64,000 nt of DNA from Pochonia chlamydosporia 170. Taxonomy: Eukaryota > Ascomycota > Sordariomycetes > Hypocreales > Clavicipitaceae. Both the position numbers and the translations under genes were made by a program. The stretch is from positions 3,658,001 through 3,722,000 of the forward strand of contig NC_035794.1 of the NCBI RefSeq assembly GCF_001653235.2. The letters run 5' to 3'. The notes under the pieces were generated by a model. It saw nothing but the letters and a program-made list of their open reading frames with translations. It was not told the origin of the DNA and ran no database searches. Numbering within the stretch: the stretch's first letter is position 1; each line of letters starts with the position of its first letter. Positions 10,600-21,742 of the stretch are shown one piece after another.

Positions 10600-12140
10600 C
10601 TAAACAGCATCTGGTAGTCGCACGGCAATATCGCCAGACTGAGTAATGTATCTGACCCATGGCAATGACGGGTATTGCAGCTACAAACGTTAGTTACCTC
10701 TTCAACAACTGTCATAACATCATTGGGGGGAGAGTAGTTACCTTTGGTTCTGTAATCTTCAGATACCGCACTTGGATACCACTTGTTGTAAAGTACGGAA
10801 TCTCAAACTTGACTTGAATAGGCCGCTTTGCCCCTTTCCCCATGCCGCTCACACCACCCATACTGCCACCGAATCCACCCGTCATGCCGCCGCCGTGTTC
10901 ATCATCACCCCTCACACTCGGTAGACCCAGTTCTGCACGCATGAGGAACTCCTTCTGACCACCAAACTGCTTGATCTTCCATACAATGGCGCTCTGTTCG
11001 GGTGCGTAGTGCACGGATCCAATGTTTGTCCGGAAGCGTGGGGAGTCGGCGTCGTCGGGGACAGGGACGATGATCTCGACGTTGTTGGCTGTGCTGCGGC
11101 GCTTGAATTGCGCGCGTGCCTTGAGCATGTACTCGATGCGGGAGCCGGAGTGGGATTCGACGACGCATTCGATCCAGATGAGGGGCTTGACCTGGGTGTT
11201 CAGACGGTATGACATGAGTTCGAATTCACCGTCCGGTGGGATAAATGAGATTGTGCGGTCGTTTTCAAAGCGCGCCAGACGAACGCACTGGTGGAACTTG
11301 ACGTCTTCCATCTCAATGGCCTTTCCGCGCGTGGTCCTCCCGGTGGTTTCAAACATGACTTTGTCATTGAGACCTAGTCGTAGCTCCGGCATTCCACTTA
11401 GATAGCACTTCATCTTGATGGCGCCGAGGATCTCGCTTCTCAATACATTGCCGTCCGCGCTGACAAGCAGGTTCAGACTCTCGACTACATCTAAGAACAC
11501 CTCGTTCTTGCGATACCGGATACCTTCTGAGCGCCAAGACACAGCATTGGTGACGGCAATAGGGGGCCGTGCTTGGATTTCCAGCTTGTGCGATTCTTGG
11601 GTGATATATTCTTGGAGGATTTTCGACTCCGTGGTCTGCGGGTAGCCAAAGTCCATCATCTCGTCGAGCAGTTCGTATATAATGACGAAGTTGTCGCGGA
11701 TGGACTCTTCTTCCAGCGCTTTGAAGTACTCGGTGAACACTTCGACGATTTTGTGCAGAAAGAGGAGGATTTCGGCGGCGTTGGTGTTGCGCTTGGTCAG
11801 GGCGAGGAGGTAGAGGTTGTTGTGGCGGATGTAGAGATACTGGGTTGTTTTGTTATTTCAAGTATATTTTCATGACGACAGAGGACATATACGTACATTG
11901 ATGCCTTCGTGGGAGAAACATGGCGGTACGGCGGATGATTCTTCTTCGGCGTCGGATAGGAGGACGGGGAACTTTTCGACGGCGGACATGGGAATGTCAC
12001 CTCTGTAGTTGCGGGCAAGAAGGGTCTGTTGCGGCAATTGCGTTAGATGAGATGCTATTTGGATGGTGTGTTTAGTTGAGCGGGGTGGTATTCATATTCA
12101 CCTTGCCCTTGAGATCTAGGAAGAATATCGCCGAGGCCAT
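10600..12140 (-). CDS. apm1: AP-1 adaptor complex medium subunit mu
   Basis: Four exons on the minus strand (12102-12140, 11897-12025, 10742-11839, 10600-10680) join in phase into 448 residues, the normal size of AP-1 mu. It starts MASAIFFLDLKGK, continues TLLARNYRGDIP (longin-like N-terminal domain), then the mu homology domain with SEGIRYRKNEVFLDVVES, GNVLRSEI, FIPPDGEFELMSYRL and YFTTSGIQVRYLKI, and ends VRYITQSGDIAVRLPDAV. These match mu1 better than mu2 or mu3. AP-1 sorts cargo into clathrin vesicles between the trans-Golgi network and endosomes; the mu subunit binds tyrosine-based sorting signals. A glycine/methionine-rich insert of about 26 residues (367-392) sits in the C-terminal domain. 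The first exon of only 13 codons was placed from the conserved start and good splice sites. Confidence 0.95.
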
Positions 12141-15100
12141 GATTGCGTTTGGCCGTCAACGGAGGTTGACGCGGTGGGGGTTGAATGACAGAGGGGTAGG
12201 AGGTGAGAATCAAATGGCACGCGGGCCAAGCAGGATGGTGTCGAGGAATTCGTGCACAGGCCGCTTCGTCATGCACTTGGCTTCGTGGATATCCAGTTAG
12301 GGTATATGATTTGCAACAGACCCGGCAATGAGCCCGTCAATATCGTGGTGGTGACCAAAAGTCGTTGGTCGTGATGTGAGCGATGTCTGGAAATTTGGCT
12401 TCAATGAGCTTGCCTCCTTGTATCCTCTGCGTCAGTGTGTAGCTCATGCCAGGCAGACGCCCATTGGCGGTCATTGATAGCAGTTGGCTTGGCAATGTCA
12501 TTGGACGGCAAAACCACGGCAAAGTTGCTCCCAGCAAATGAGGTCACGTGCCCTGGAATATTTTCGCCCACTTTAAAATAGTTACAGTTTCAAGCTTTGA
12601 ATTTCTTCCTCTTCCCTTCCCACCAACGCGTCCGTTAGACAGTGCAGCCCATCCCCCAGCCCGTGCTCGACATGACATTCTGTTGCGTCGTTCTGCGGCG
12701 CCGTGGACGGAAGCTGCGATTTGGTGGCGCGGAGAGGGAATATCTTTTGGCTTCATTAAGAGCTGCCCGAGTACTTTTTTTCTTTCCGTGGCTCGGGCGG
12801 CGTCAGAGGAGCCAGACATTTTATTTTACCATGACTACATGCCCATGATTATCGAACTGCATTCTCGATCGACTGGAAGGTAAGGCCGCAGGTCTAGCCA
12901 AAACGAACCAGACTGCTACGCAAAGTTTTACTCGCCCATTCTTCCGCAGTTGCAGTTACCGCAAGATCACTGCTGCTAGTAGTCGATAATGTGCCAATCC
13001 CGTCCTTAGCTGCACGAATAGCTGGCGTAGATCCAGATTGCATACTTACCCGCCCCAATATGTCAAGTCAAGGACTCGGTTCTCGATGGAGCTACGTCTT
13101 CATGTGATGCTGTCGGACATCCCGCCGGAAGCAACGTGGTTGGCGATAAGCGCCCATGTGCATTATCGGTGTCGTAGAGTGCCATACACTTCTCTGAGAC
13201 CTGCAAGATAAGTATCTCGTGCTGGTAACCCGAAGTAGGCAGATTACGGAATGAGACCCTGGATTGTGGCTTGTGCGAGGTGACAATTTGCATATCTAAT
13301 GTGCCTGGCACTTTCGACAAGTCACAGCCTGCGGTAAAAAGTATTTGCCCGCATCTAAGTATATGCTATCACAGCTCGATAAGTCGTATCATACAACGTA
13401 GTATGCGATACCTTTCACCGCCTAGTTAGTTGGAATACTTTTGACCCCAGTGTACTGTACAGGAGAGCATCGTAGAGTGAAGTGTCTGGTCGGTGCTACG
13501 TAATTAGCAAACAGGTCATTGTCACAGCATTGATATGCCTGAACGAGCCCAAAGTGCGATCTGGGCATGCTCTTTGGTCACGGCACATCGTGTGCAAGCT
13601 GCTGGTTGTACAATGCGATTCCGTGACCAGCTGAGACTGGGTTGGTTGGATGAATACTGTAGCCCATGCGGTTTTACCGTCTGGGGACGATCTGACCATT
13701 TTTAGATACCGATTAGTCCGCATGAAGCGCCAGAAATTGCGCACAGGCACGGCAAATGTACCTTTTTCACATGAAGCAATGTCCTGGCAAACTGAGTGCA
13801 TGGTACGCTCAAGAGATCATGCTACCCCTTGTCCTCTGTCACTGTCCTATCTCACCATGGTGGAGCAGCGGAATATTCCTCATGGTGGCGCTGGGCACAG
13901 ACAAACTGATACATATCTCATCATGCATGCTGTGTTATTAATATAAGTTCAGAGGTTGTGCTGGGTTGCGACCGTCACCAACGACATTTCAAGGTCAGGG
14001 GACCAGGGAAGGCAAAGTCGTCATGCATATTCTTAGCTTGCCTTCGTGTCAAAAAGTTCTTGTCCCATGTTTAAGCCAACCTGGCCAGGCATGTGATTCT
14101 GCCAAAGTGTAGGTCCTCCTCCGTGGGCAAATATATGTAACTGTCAGGCTGACGGCTCATGCCATTGCCGTGGACGTCCAGTGTTGAATATGGTCCCTCT
14201 CCTATGGAGTTACTGTACCTTTACTCTGAACCATATGGATTCATATCCCAACAAAAAAGGACATCAGCCGTCTTGGAATGGGTCTTCGTGTTGCAGATGA
14301 AGTGGATCGTGAGATGGGCTAGCTCCCAAGAAGGGCAACTCCCGCCTGCTTTGCGGGGACGACCCCTTATTGGTGGACTGTTTTGTAGGCATTTGGACTT
14401 CAGAAAGCATCGGTGTCGAATGGTCGCACGGTAGGTAATCGAATATCGGAGCAACAAAGTAAATTGCGTAGTTTGGCATCATATGACCAAGGATTGGCCC
14501 GTGCAATGGGTAGTTTGTAGGAGACCCCCAAGTTTTTGATTGTCATGTTCCTTGCTCCTCCTTCAATCAACCCTGACTATGCATTTCATCCTGGCTCTTT
14601 TGGGCAGGGACCCAGTAACATGGCTCAGCTGGTGGCTACCTTGAGGCAATTCTGTCCTAATGCTTCAATCTGGGGAACAAAGTCCGTCGGTGATTTGAGG
14701 GGGCATTTTCACTGAGCACTTGGCTCTCCCCTGTTCAAGAAGATCTTGTACGTAATACAGGGGGCTGAGCTTCGCCGCCATTCACGCCAACGTCCGAAGG
14801 ATATGAGAACTGGACATTGCATTTGCAAGAAGTGCCAGAAATTGAAGCTGACGATCTGTAACAAGGCAATATCCAGTTTAGTAACTGGGTTGTGGATTGT
14901 CCGTGGACATTGAATGATGGCGAGGCCATTATCCAAATCCGTGACTGCTGTCAGTGGCTTGTGATGACAATCGCTTTGCTTCATCACCGTCGCTCGTTAG
15001 GGTTGGAATCGCCCAAGAATGATAGCGAGCATCGTGCGGAAGGTGCCAATTTCCAGCTTGGAACAGGCTGTTCGGCCTGTGACATGCCTTCTGTTGGGTT

Positions 15101-17289
15101 AGCCGTGCTTTAGCCTGATATCACAAGCTGGGGTTTGCTCCAGCTTGGATGCCACTAGCGTTTCTGGGTTGTGTAATGGAACTTCTATTGTGGTACTATT
15201 GCATGTGATTTCCCCACCTGCCGGGTGACGAGCAGCACGTGTAAATCCAACCAGCGAAAGAATGTAACGGAACGGGACGGCCGTCGCTTTTTGCTCAGCA
15301 CGGACATGACCAGACAATAATGGTGTGGAATCGACCAGCATTCTCATCAGGCCAGTGGTGTGCTGTGTTCCAAGAAGTACAAAGCCACTGACTGGGACAA
15401 CCCTTCTCCATGTGCCTCCGCTATAAATCTTGCTTACATGTGCCAAGACACAAGTATGAAGCAATCAAGTGCTGCGTCTTGCAAATATGCTGCGATTTGG
15501 CGGCTGTGATTGATGAAAATTGCCCCGGCCTCGAAGGCACGATATGATGTGTCCTCAATCAAGTTTGCGAGGTCAAATATTGGGTCCTGTCATTTTGAGA
15601 GTCAAATGTGATGTGGCAGATGTCTGTTGCCACTGGCTGGAAGGCAGAGCCAGAGGAAACCGAATGTCTTCGTAGTGTAGCGCAGGGGACGGCGATCATC
15701 GGTGGGCAAGGTGTTCCCGAACTCCGGCTGGACCCCCAATTCTCCCATCATACCCAACAATGGTTGCAATTCCTTGCAGCTGAAGGCGGGATGGCGTCTG
15801 GAGATCAGTGCCTTACAGCGGGGGTCATGTCTGCCACCCATTACGGCATCGCCTGGAGAACACCACCGGGATGGTGACAATTGCTGTAGGAGTATCTCGT
15901 TGACGCAGAAATGGCCAGTGTCCTACTGGAAGCTGGCGGTAATGGTTGCGAGATGCCAAGTTTTTGAGGCGAGGTTATTCAGGATTGTTGGCACCAGCAG
16001 AGTGTTGATAACAAAATCAACATTGAATGCCACATGCGGTTTGAGATGGAGAATTCTCCCAAAGGCAGGCTTGCATCTAACCACCCAGCTCTTGCCTAAT
16101 CAGCAATGAAAGCACCAAGTGCCAACCACAAAAGGAGCAGCGAGATGGGCAGAAATGGCCGGGACGCTCTTACCTTTGGGCGATAAGTGTGAAAGGGAAG
16201 GAGCATGCCAGATGACCGTGGTAGGGAGTTTCCTCTATTCACAAGTACCAGTTCCTTGCTTGGGCTGCAAAAACCAACATCATTGACTCCATTCATCGTC
16301 TATTTTTAATCACAGACAGTCAGCACGACTTTTCGGTATGCACATCTGCCAAGCACATCCAAAATAGTTCCTCTCTGTGCTCCGTACTGCACTGTATTTG
16401 TTCCTATTACAAATTACAAATGTGACATCCGACATACATCTGTTGTGACAGGTAAGTGGCCAATTGTCGGCGCACTGTCAGCAGGCCCCCAGGGCCAGTC
16501 CCCGAAATTTGTTGGGGCGCTTGCCTGACTCGAACAAGAAGCAAAAAAGAGACGACCAGTCTTGGACCAGCCGACCACCAGCCAGCAAGCCACTACATAA
16601 GCGAATGACGGCAGAAGTCACGGCTTGAGACAACGCGAGACCGAGAGAACAGAAAAAGGGGACCCGCAATACCTAAGCCAAATGGGGCTTCAGCGGTAGC
16701 ACCAACAGCCGCCCAGCGCTTTGTGACGAACGAGATGAACCAGACCAGAAGAGTGCTGCGACGGACCAGATTGAACGAGTCTGGCTTGTCTGGCTTGCCT
16801 GGTGCAATCACATGCTCGGCCCCCCCAGATCATCCTGCACTTGCTTTGCGCTGGTCGTGAAACCGCCTCCTCCCAACCAGACCAGACCAGACCAAACTGT
16901 TGCTTGCTTGTGCTTGCTCAAGCCGCTGGTTTTGTCTCACAACGGTCCTTATCCTCCCCAACCCGCCTCCACACCCATCAAATCTTCGTCCTCCTCGGGC
17001 AGGTGCTGTCACATCTTGCACGGCTTCTCTCATTGTCGAACGAGTCTTCTCCCACGCCCAATCCTCTAAACTTTTACAAAACCACGGACTGAAACCTCCT
17101 GTCAACCTGATTTGCCCTTGCACCCGACCGACTCCGCGTCGAAAGGCGACTTTGGTTGACTCTTTTTAATAGAATCGCCAGCCCACCGACCCTGGCGCTT
17201 CATCCCAATTCATCCCTCCGCCATAATTCAAACTCGAATCATCAAGCCACGTCCCAAGTCCGCACCCTGGCCAAGGCGCCGCTGCTTCA
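12141..17289. other. 5.1 kb stretch without a recognisable gene
   Basis: Longest gene-free stretch of the window. Its left end is the promoter of the AP-1 mu gene; its right end (about 16.5-17.3 kb) is a C/T-rich leader of the opi1-like gene. Open frames of 60-135 codons occur on both strands but overlap each other and show no domain or splice logic. Base composition is ordinary, without strong AT bias, so an obvious RIP-mutated transposon is not supported. A CAGAC/GTCTG-rich patch lies at about 16.55-16.9 kb. Non-coding RNA or a long control region is possible. Confidence 0.5.
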
Positions 17290-19091
17290 ATGCAGTTTTC
17301 TCCTCCTCCCGATGTCGATGCTTTGTCGACAAGACTCCCGCCGTTGAATCACCATGACAATGACAAGATGCTGCCGTCACTAAGCAGCGTGACCGGAGTC
17401 CATGCGTTTCGCGGCGACCATATGCTCGATCAACAGAACCTCACCTCACAACCGCCTCAGTGGCCTCCGCTGAACGGACCTTTGGCATATCGTCAACCAC
17501 CTCACCCTTCTACTCATCGAGCCGACAGTCCCGCCACTATGGACCTCGATGGCAGCAACAGCGTCACCAGCGCACCGTCGCCAGACCGCCACAGCTCGAA
17601 CAATAGTCTAAACCTGGACGATCCCGATGTGCGGCTGGCTGCGGAAGCGCTTGGCGACCTACGAGCAGGTACGATATGCTGTGATATTGTGACCTATTTT
17701 TCATTTTTGCTCTTGTCGTCTGCATGTTTTTCGCCCTCACAGGCTAGGACTAACACAACATGCTTGTAGACTTCGTCTCGTCGCCGCCTGATACAGCTAG
17801 CCTTGCTCCGTTGAGCCCGAAGATAAATGGACACCACAGAACGCCGTCATCCTCCCTACCTAGATCCCCTCAACCCGAACCATTGTTGTCTCTGTTAACA
17901 ACAGCTCATCCCTTTGTGGCCAGTACCATCGGCGGCGCCAGTTCCGCGTATGGCGGTGCAAAGAACTTCTCCCCGCGGTTCAAGTCCGGCGCAGAATACG
18001 TCGAAGGATATCTGACGCCGCTTGCTAAAACGGTGAATTCGGTCGGTCGAGTCACCGGTGTTGAAGGGGGCGTAAGGTGGTTCTTAGGAAACAGGCGCCA
18101 GCAGAACTCAACGGATTCTGAGACCAATGGTAACTCTAAGAAACGACGAAAAGTTGGCGAAGAAAACGATGGTGCCAACAAAAAGAGCAAGGATATGACA
18201 AACGGTGACACGGACATGTCGCCGCCCACACCAAAGAGCGAGCGAAGATTGTCGTCGGCCAGCACCGTTGACACCTTGCCAGCCTACGACGAAATGAGAT
18301 CACCAGCGTATACGGAGACGGCGTCTAATTCACAACAAGCGCCACGCTCCACCTCGTCCAACGCTTCATGGCAATCGCGACTCATCATGTCAACGTCAGG
18401 GTTGAGTGTTGCCATGAGTGCTGAAAGTTTAAGGAGTTTAAAATACTGTCTCAAATGGCTTCGCTGGACAAATGATCACATGAACCAAGTCATCGGTAAT
18501 TTGAAAACTACTTTGGAGGAATATGAGAAGACAACTGCTCAGGCCCAAATTGAAAACCCGGAAGGGAGCGAATCGCAAATCGATGATGGAGACGGGACAG
18601 GCAAACCTAATGGCCAGTCCAACAGACAAACTCCAGAGCAAGCGCGCACCGAGCTAACCAGCAAGATCAATACCTTGAAAGTCGATGTCCTGAAAACCCT
18701 CCAAGAGACCATCAACACTGTGTCAAAGTATGCTGGCGGCGCCTTGCCCGAGAATGCCCGTATCCTGGTCCGCCGCCACCTGACGAGTCTACCACAACGT
18801 TTTCGGCTAGCCAGCATGTCAGATACTGCTTCCGAATCGGGTGACAAAGATAGCGACTCCGCAGTTCGTGAAGGTGCTCAAAAAGTCATGGTCTTGGCAA
18901 AGGAAGGTTTGGATATGGTGACGCAGATTACTGGTGTCTTGGACGGCACCATTGTCAGCGCAGAGCAGTGGTGTGAACGGATGGGCAAAAGACGACGGCC
19001 GACAAACGACAGTGACCAGCTTGAGTCGCCTCGACTCGAATCGCCCGCGACCACTGTGGAGGCTAACGGGGATGTCAAAATGGCTGCTTAA
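17290..19091 (+). CDS. opi1: Opi1-family transcriptional regulator of phospholipid genes
   Basis: Exons 17290-17668 and 17770-19091 join in phase (GDLRAD-FVSSPP) into 566 residues; the intron is 101 nt with GTACGA and TTGTAG ends. Residues about 165-235 carry the Opi1 core: LLSLLTTAHPFVASTIGG, then SPRFKSGAEYVEGYL and GVEGGVRWFLGNRR. A basic run SKKRRK follows near residue 250, fitting a nuclear signal or a phosphatidic-acid-binding polybasic site. A second conserved helix-rich part starts SLRSLKYCLKWLRW. In yeast Opi1 is kept at the ER by Scs2 and phosphatidic acid and, when released, represses inositol-responsive phospholipid genes. I did not find a clear FFAT motif, so ER tethering here is unproven. 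The N-terminal 120 residues and the C-terminus are proline/serine-rich and probably disordered. The gene is preceded by an unusually long gene-free region. Confidence 0.88.
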
Positions 19092-20333
19092 TGCGCCTTT
19101 CTGGTAATGGTTATGGGTCAGGAGGAAGAGAAACGAGCAGTGGGAAATGGGCGTTGATGATACAACTCGGAAAAACAACAAAATGGTGTCGAAATATGGG
19201 CACATGCTAGAACGGGGAACCGTGGCTGAAAGATCAGCCGCGTAGCAGGCAAAAGATGCAGTGACCGGCATTTCTCGCCGTTGTGGAATCTGGCGAGGAG
19301 AGCTGGGTGTTGTCCCAAAGGTGCCCACCTTGAAATATGGGAAGTTTGGCATTTGGACGCAGCAGTCATTTTGGGGCAAAAGAACATTGTTGGTTGCTTT
19401 GTTGATTGGTCCGTTGAGATGATACCTTTTGCGTGAATTTTTGCGGGCAACGGGAACGGGAACGGGAACGGGATATGGCTGATTACAGGACATTCGTTCA
19501 CTCCACTCCCTGGAATATGGGATCTGGTGTTACAAAGTGCATGTGATGCACTGGTTTTTACTTCTTTGTCATGTATTCTTGTTTAGAAGCACGTGGGAGC
19601 CGTGACTGTGCTTCATCTTCTTTGTGTGTAAATAATGGCGCTAGGGTGTTACGAGTGGCCTGGAGCTTCGGATTGCACAGCACAGCAGGTCCTTGAATTG
19701 ATGAAGTCAAGTTGGAATGAAGCGTATTACTGTGGATGAACTGGGATGCAAGGGAACATAATGGTTGCTTGATACCTATGTTTTAGCTTACGTTTGTGAG
19801 ATAATACAGCTAAACAATATATGTCAGTATGGATGACCGCATTCTCTTGCTTCAAAGCTCTGGTTCCAAGTGTGAGTCTTATATCAGTTGATCATGCTAG
19901 CTCGATGTGAGGTAGATTATCTTTCTAAACCTATAGACACCCGTAATTTTCTCTCAAACCGAAGACTCAGCGTTTTATGATGCCTTCATGCGGTTCGATG
20001 GTCCCCAGTGCTGGTTAAACAACAGCCGATGACCAACTATTAGTTTCAATTTACCTTTCAAAACCACCTTGGATGGCTTACTAGTAAAGCCCTGGGTTGT
20101 GCATAATTATGTTGCCTGTTAGTGATTGCGAACGGAAAATAACAAAAAATACAGTAAAATTTAGAACAGTAGCATTACACACGGCACATTACAAAGTAGA
20201 TTGACAAAGCTGAATACATGAAGCCGTCTTACAATGAAAGTATGACCCTGAACAAGGGAGTCACACAACTGACATGGCCCGAACCTGGTCGTTTCCGTCA
20301 TAACTCATATCGCCTTCATCCGTCTCCTGCAGG
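19092..20333. other. Convergent 3' intergenic region
   Basis: Contains the 3' ends of the opi1-like gene and of the minus-strand secreted protein gene. A 224-codon minus-strand frame overlapping the end of opi1 and this region is a shadow caused partly by a hexamer repeat. No gene is supported. Confidence 0.6.
19449..19472. repeat. Hexanucleotide tandem repeat (AACGGG)n
   Basis: Four AACGGG units stand in a row just downstream of the opi1-like gene. Likely a small microsatellite in the 3' region. Confidence 0.75.
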
Positions 20334-21742
20334 TCATACATTCACCTTGAGCGCAAATACACCCCTCTCAATACAGTTGAGAATAACTGTACCAGACTTG
20401 AACCACATGTACGAGCTCCACGCACCACTAAACTCAGCTTGAGGATCGTCATCATCCTCCGGCCAGCAGTCAAAGTTAGCCACCTCCTTCATATTACCAC
20501 CGGTAGGATCCTCCGCCAGCCTGGAAACATCCACAACGCGTAGGCCAGAGCCATAGTTGGCCATGTACGCGAGTCCATTCACAACGTACAAATTATGATC
20601 AATAGCGGAAACGGGACTCTTATACTTCCCCGTCCACTTGGGCTTTGCGAGGCTCGAAATATCGAAAATGTACGTCGTGGTGCGGGTGTCCCCTCCCTTC
20701 CGACCCCGGTACTCTTCGTCTAGTTCATCATCAAGGAGGAGGTAGTTGTAGTCTTTGTCGACAACCCAGCCCTGATGGGTGTACGCTCCCTTTCCTTCGA
20801 ACCCGTCGTATGTAGACTTGGAGACGATGACAGGGTTCTTCTTGTCCGTCACGTCGTACACGTTAAACGTGTCTTCATTAAAGGTGAGGCAGATTTCGTG
20901 CCCGTAAAACTGCTTATCCATTCCACGGTAGGTCATGCACGTAGCATCGTGGATGTAGCCGTCCTGGCCGGCGCATCCAAGGAGTTTAGGCTTAGCTGGG
21001 TCTTTGACGTCGATCATGACAAGTCCGCCATTGGAGCCTTTACACGCGGCGTTTGTTTCGGCGCCCACGATGTAGATCGTGCTTGTTTCTTTGTTGGCGA
21101 TGACGTTGTGCGCGCTGCCGACGAGGTCAAAGCGTGCTGTTAGGTCGGACTTGATGTCAAAGACTTTGGGCTTGTTGCCAATGGTGAGCAGCTTGGTCAG
21201 GTTAAAGATTTGTATGCCGTGGTTGGGGGATTCAGAGCTGATGTAGGCGTGGGAGCCGATGACTTTGATATCTCGCCAGATGGCTGGTGTGGTTTGCGTG
21301 GGCAGACGGCCAAGATATTTGAGGGAGCCGCCCTTGAGGACTTCAACGAAGGCGGTTCCGTCGGTTTGTCCTACCATGGCAAACTCACGGCCATCATCTG
21401 ACGTCCATCCTGTTTAATGTGTTAGTCTAGTTTGTCAAGCAAGGGAGTTGAGTGCGCCGCACCCCAAACATCGTTGCCTTCTCGGGTTGTGCTCCCCATC
21501 GCTTCGTGCGTAAGGGATCCCAGGAGGTCAATATTTTTGCAGGAATACTCGCCAGCCTTGCCATTTTGGCACTTGGTAGCGCCCATGGACTCGTAGGCAC
21601 CTTCCCTAAAGACACCGGCGGATTTCTTGACATCATGATGGGCAGTCTTGAGACTCATCAGAGTACCCATCATGTTTATGGACATATCCTGCGCGGCACA
21701 GCTGGCGGCCAGGGCCAGGGCAGATAGAGTTGCCAGCCTCAT
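20334..21742 (-). CDS. Secreted LVIVD-repeat / choice-of-anchor-B-like protein
   Basis: Two exons (21463-21742, 20334-21409) join in phase at VWG-WTSDD and give 451 residues. The chosen start, MRLATLSALALAASCAAQ, is a clear secretion signal; an upstream in-frame ATG would bury it. The body has short beta-rich repeats of about 45-50 residues with endings such as IQIFNLTKL, VMIDVKDPAKPKLLG, FNVYDVTDKKNPVIV and LRVVDVSRL, the pattern of LVIVD repeats forming a beta-propeller. A metal-site-like HDATCMTYRG and DHNLYVVNG are also present. Proteins of this type are secreted or surface-bound in bacteria and fungi; no enzyme activity is assured. The intron is 53 nt, ending TTAAACAG. Confidence 0.85.

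Noticed and set aside
18819..19493. Minus-strand frame of 224 codons
   Set aside because: Antisense to the end of the opi1-like gene and extended by a hexamer repeat that codes a Val-Pro run.
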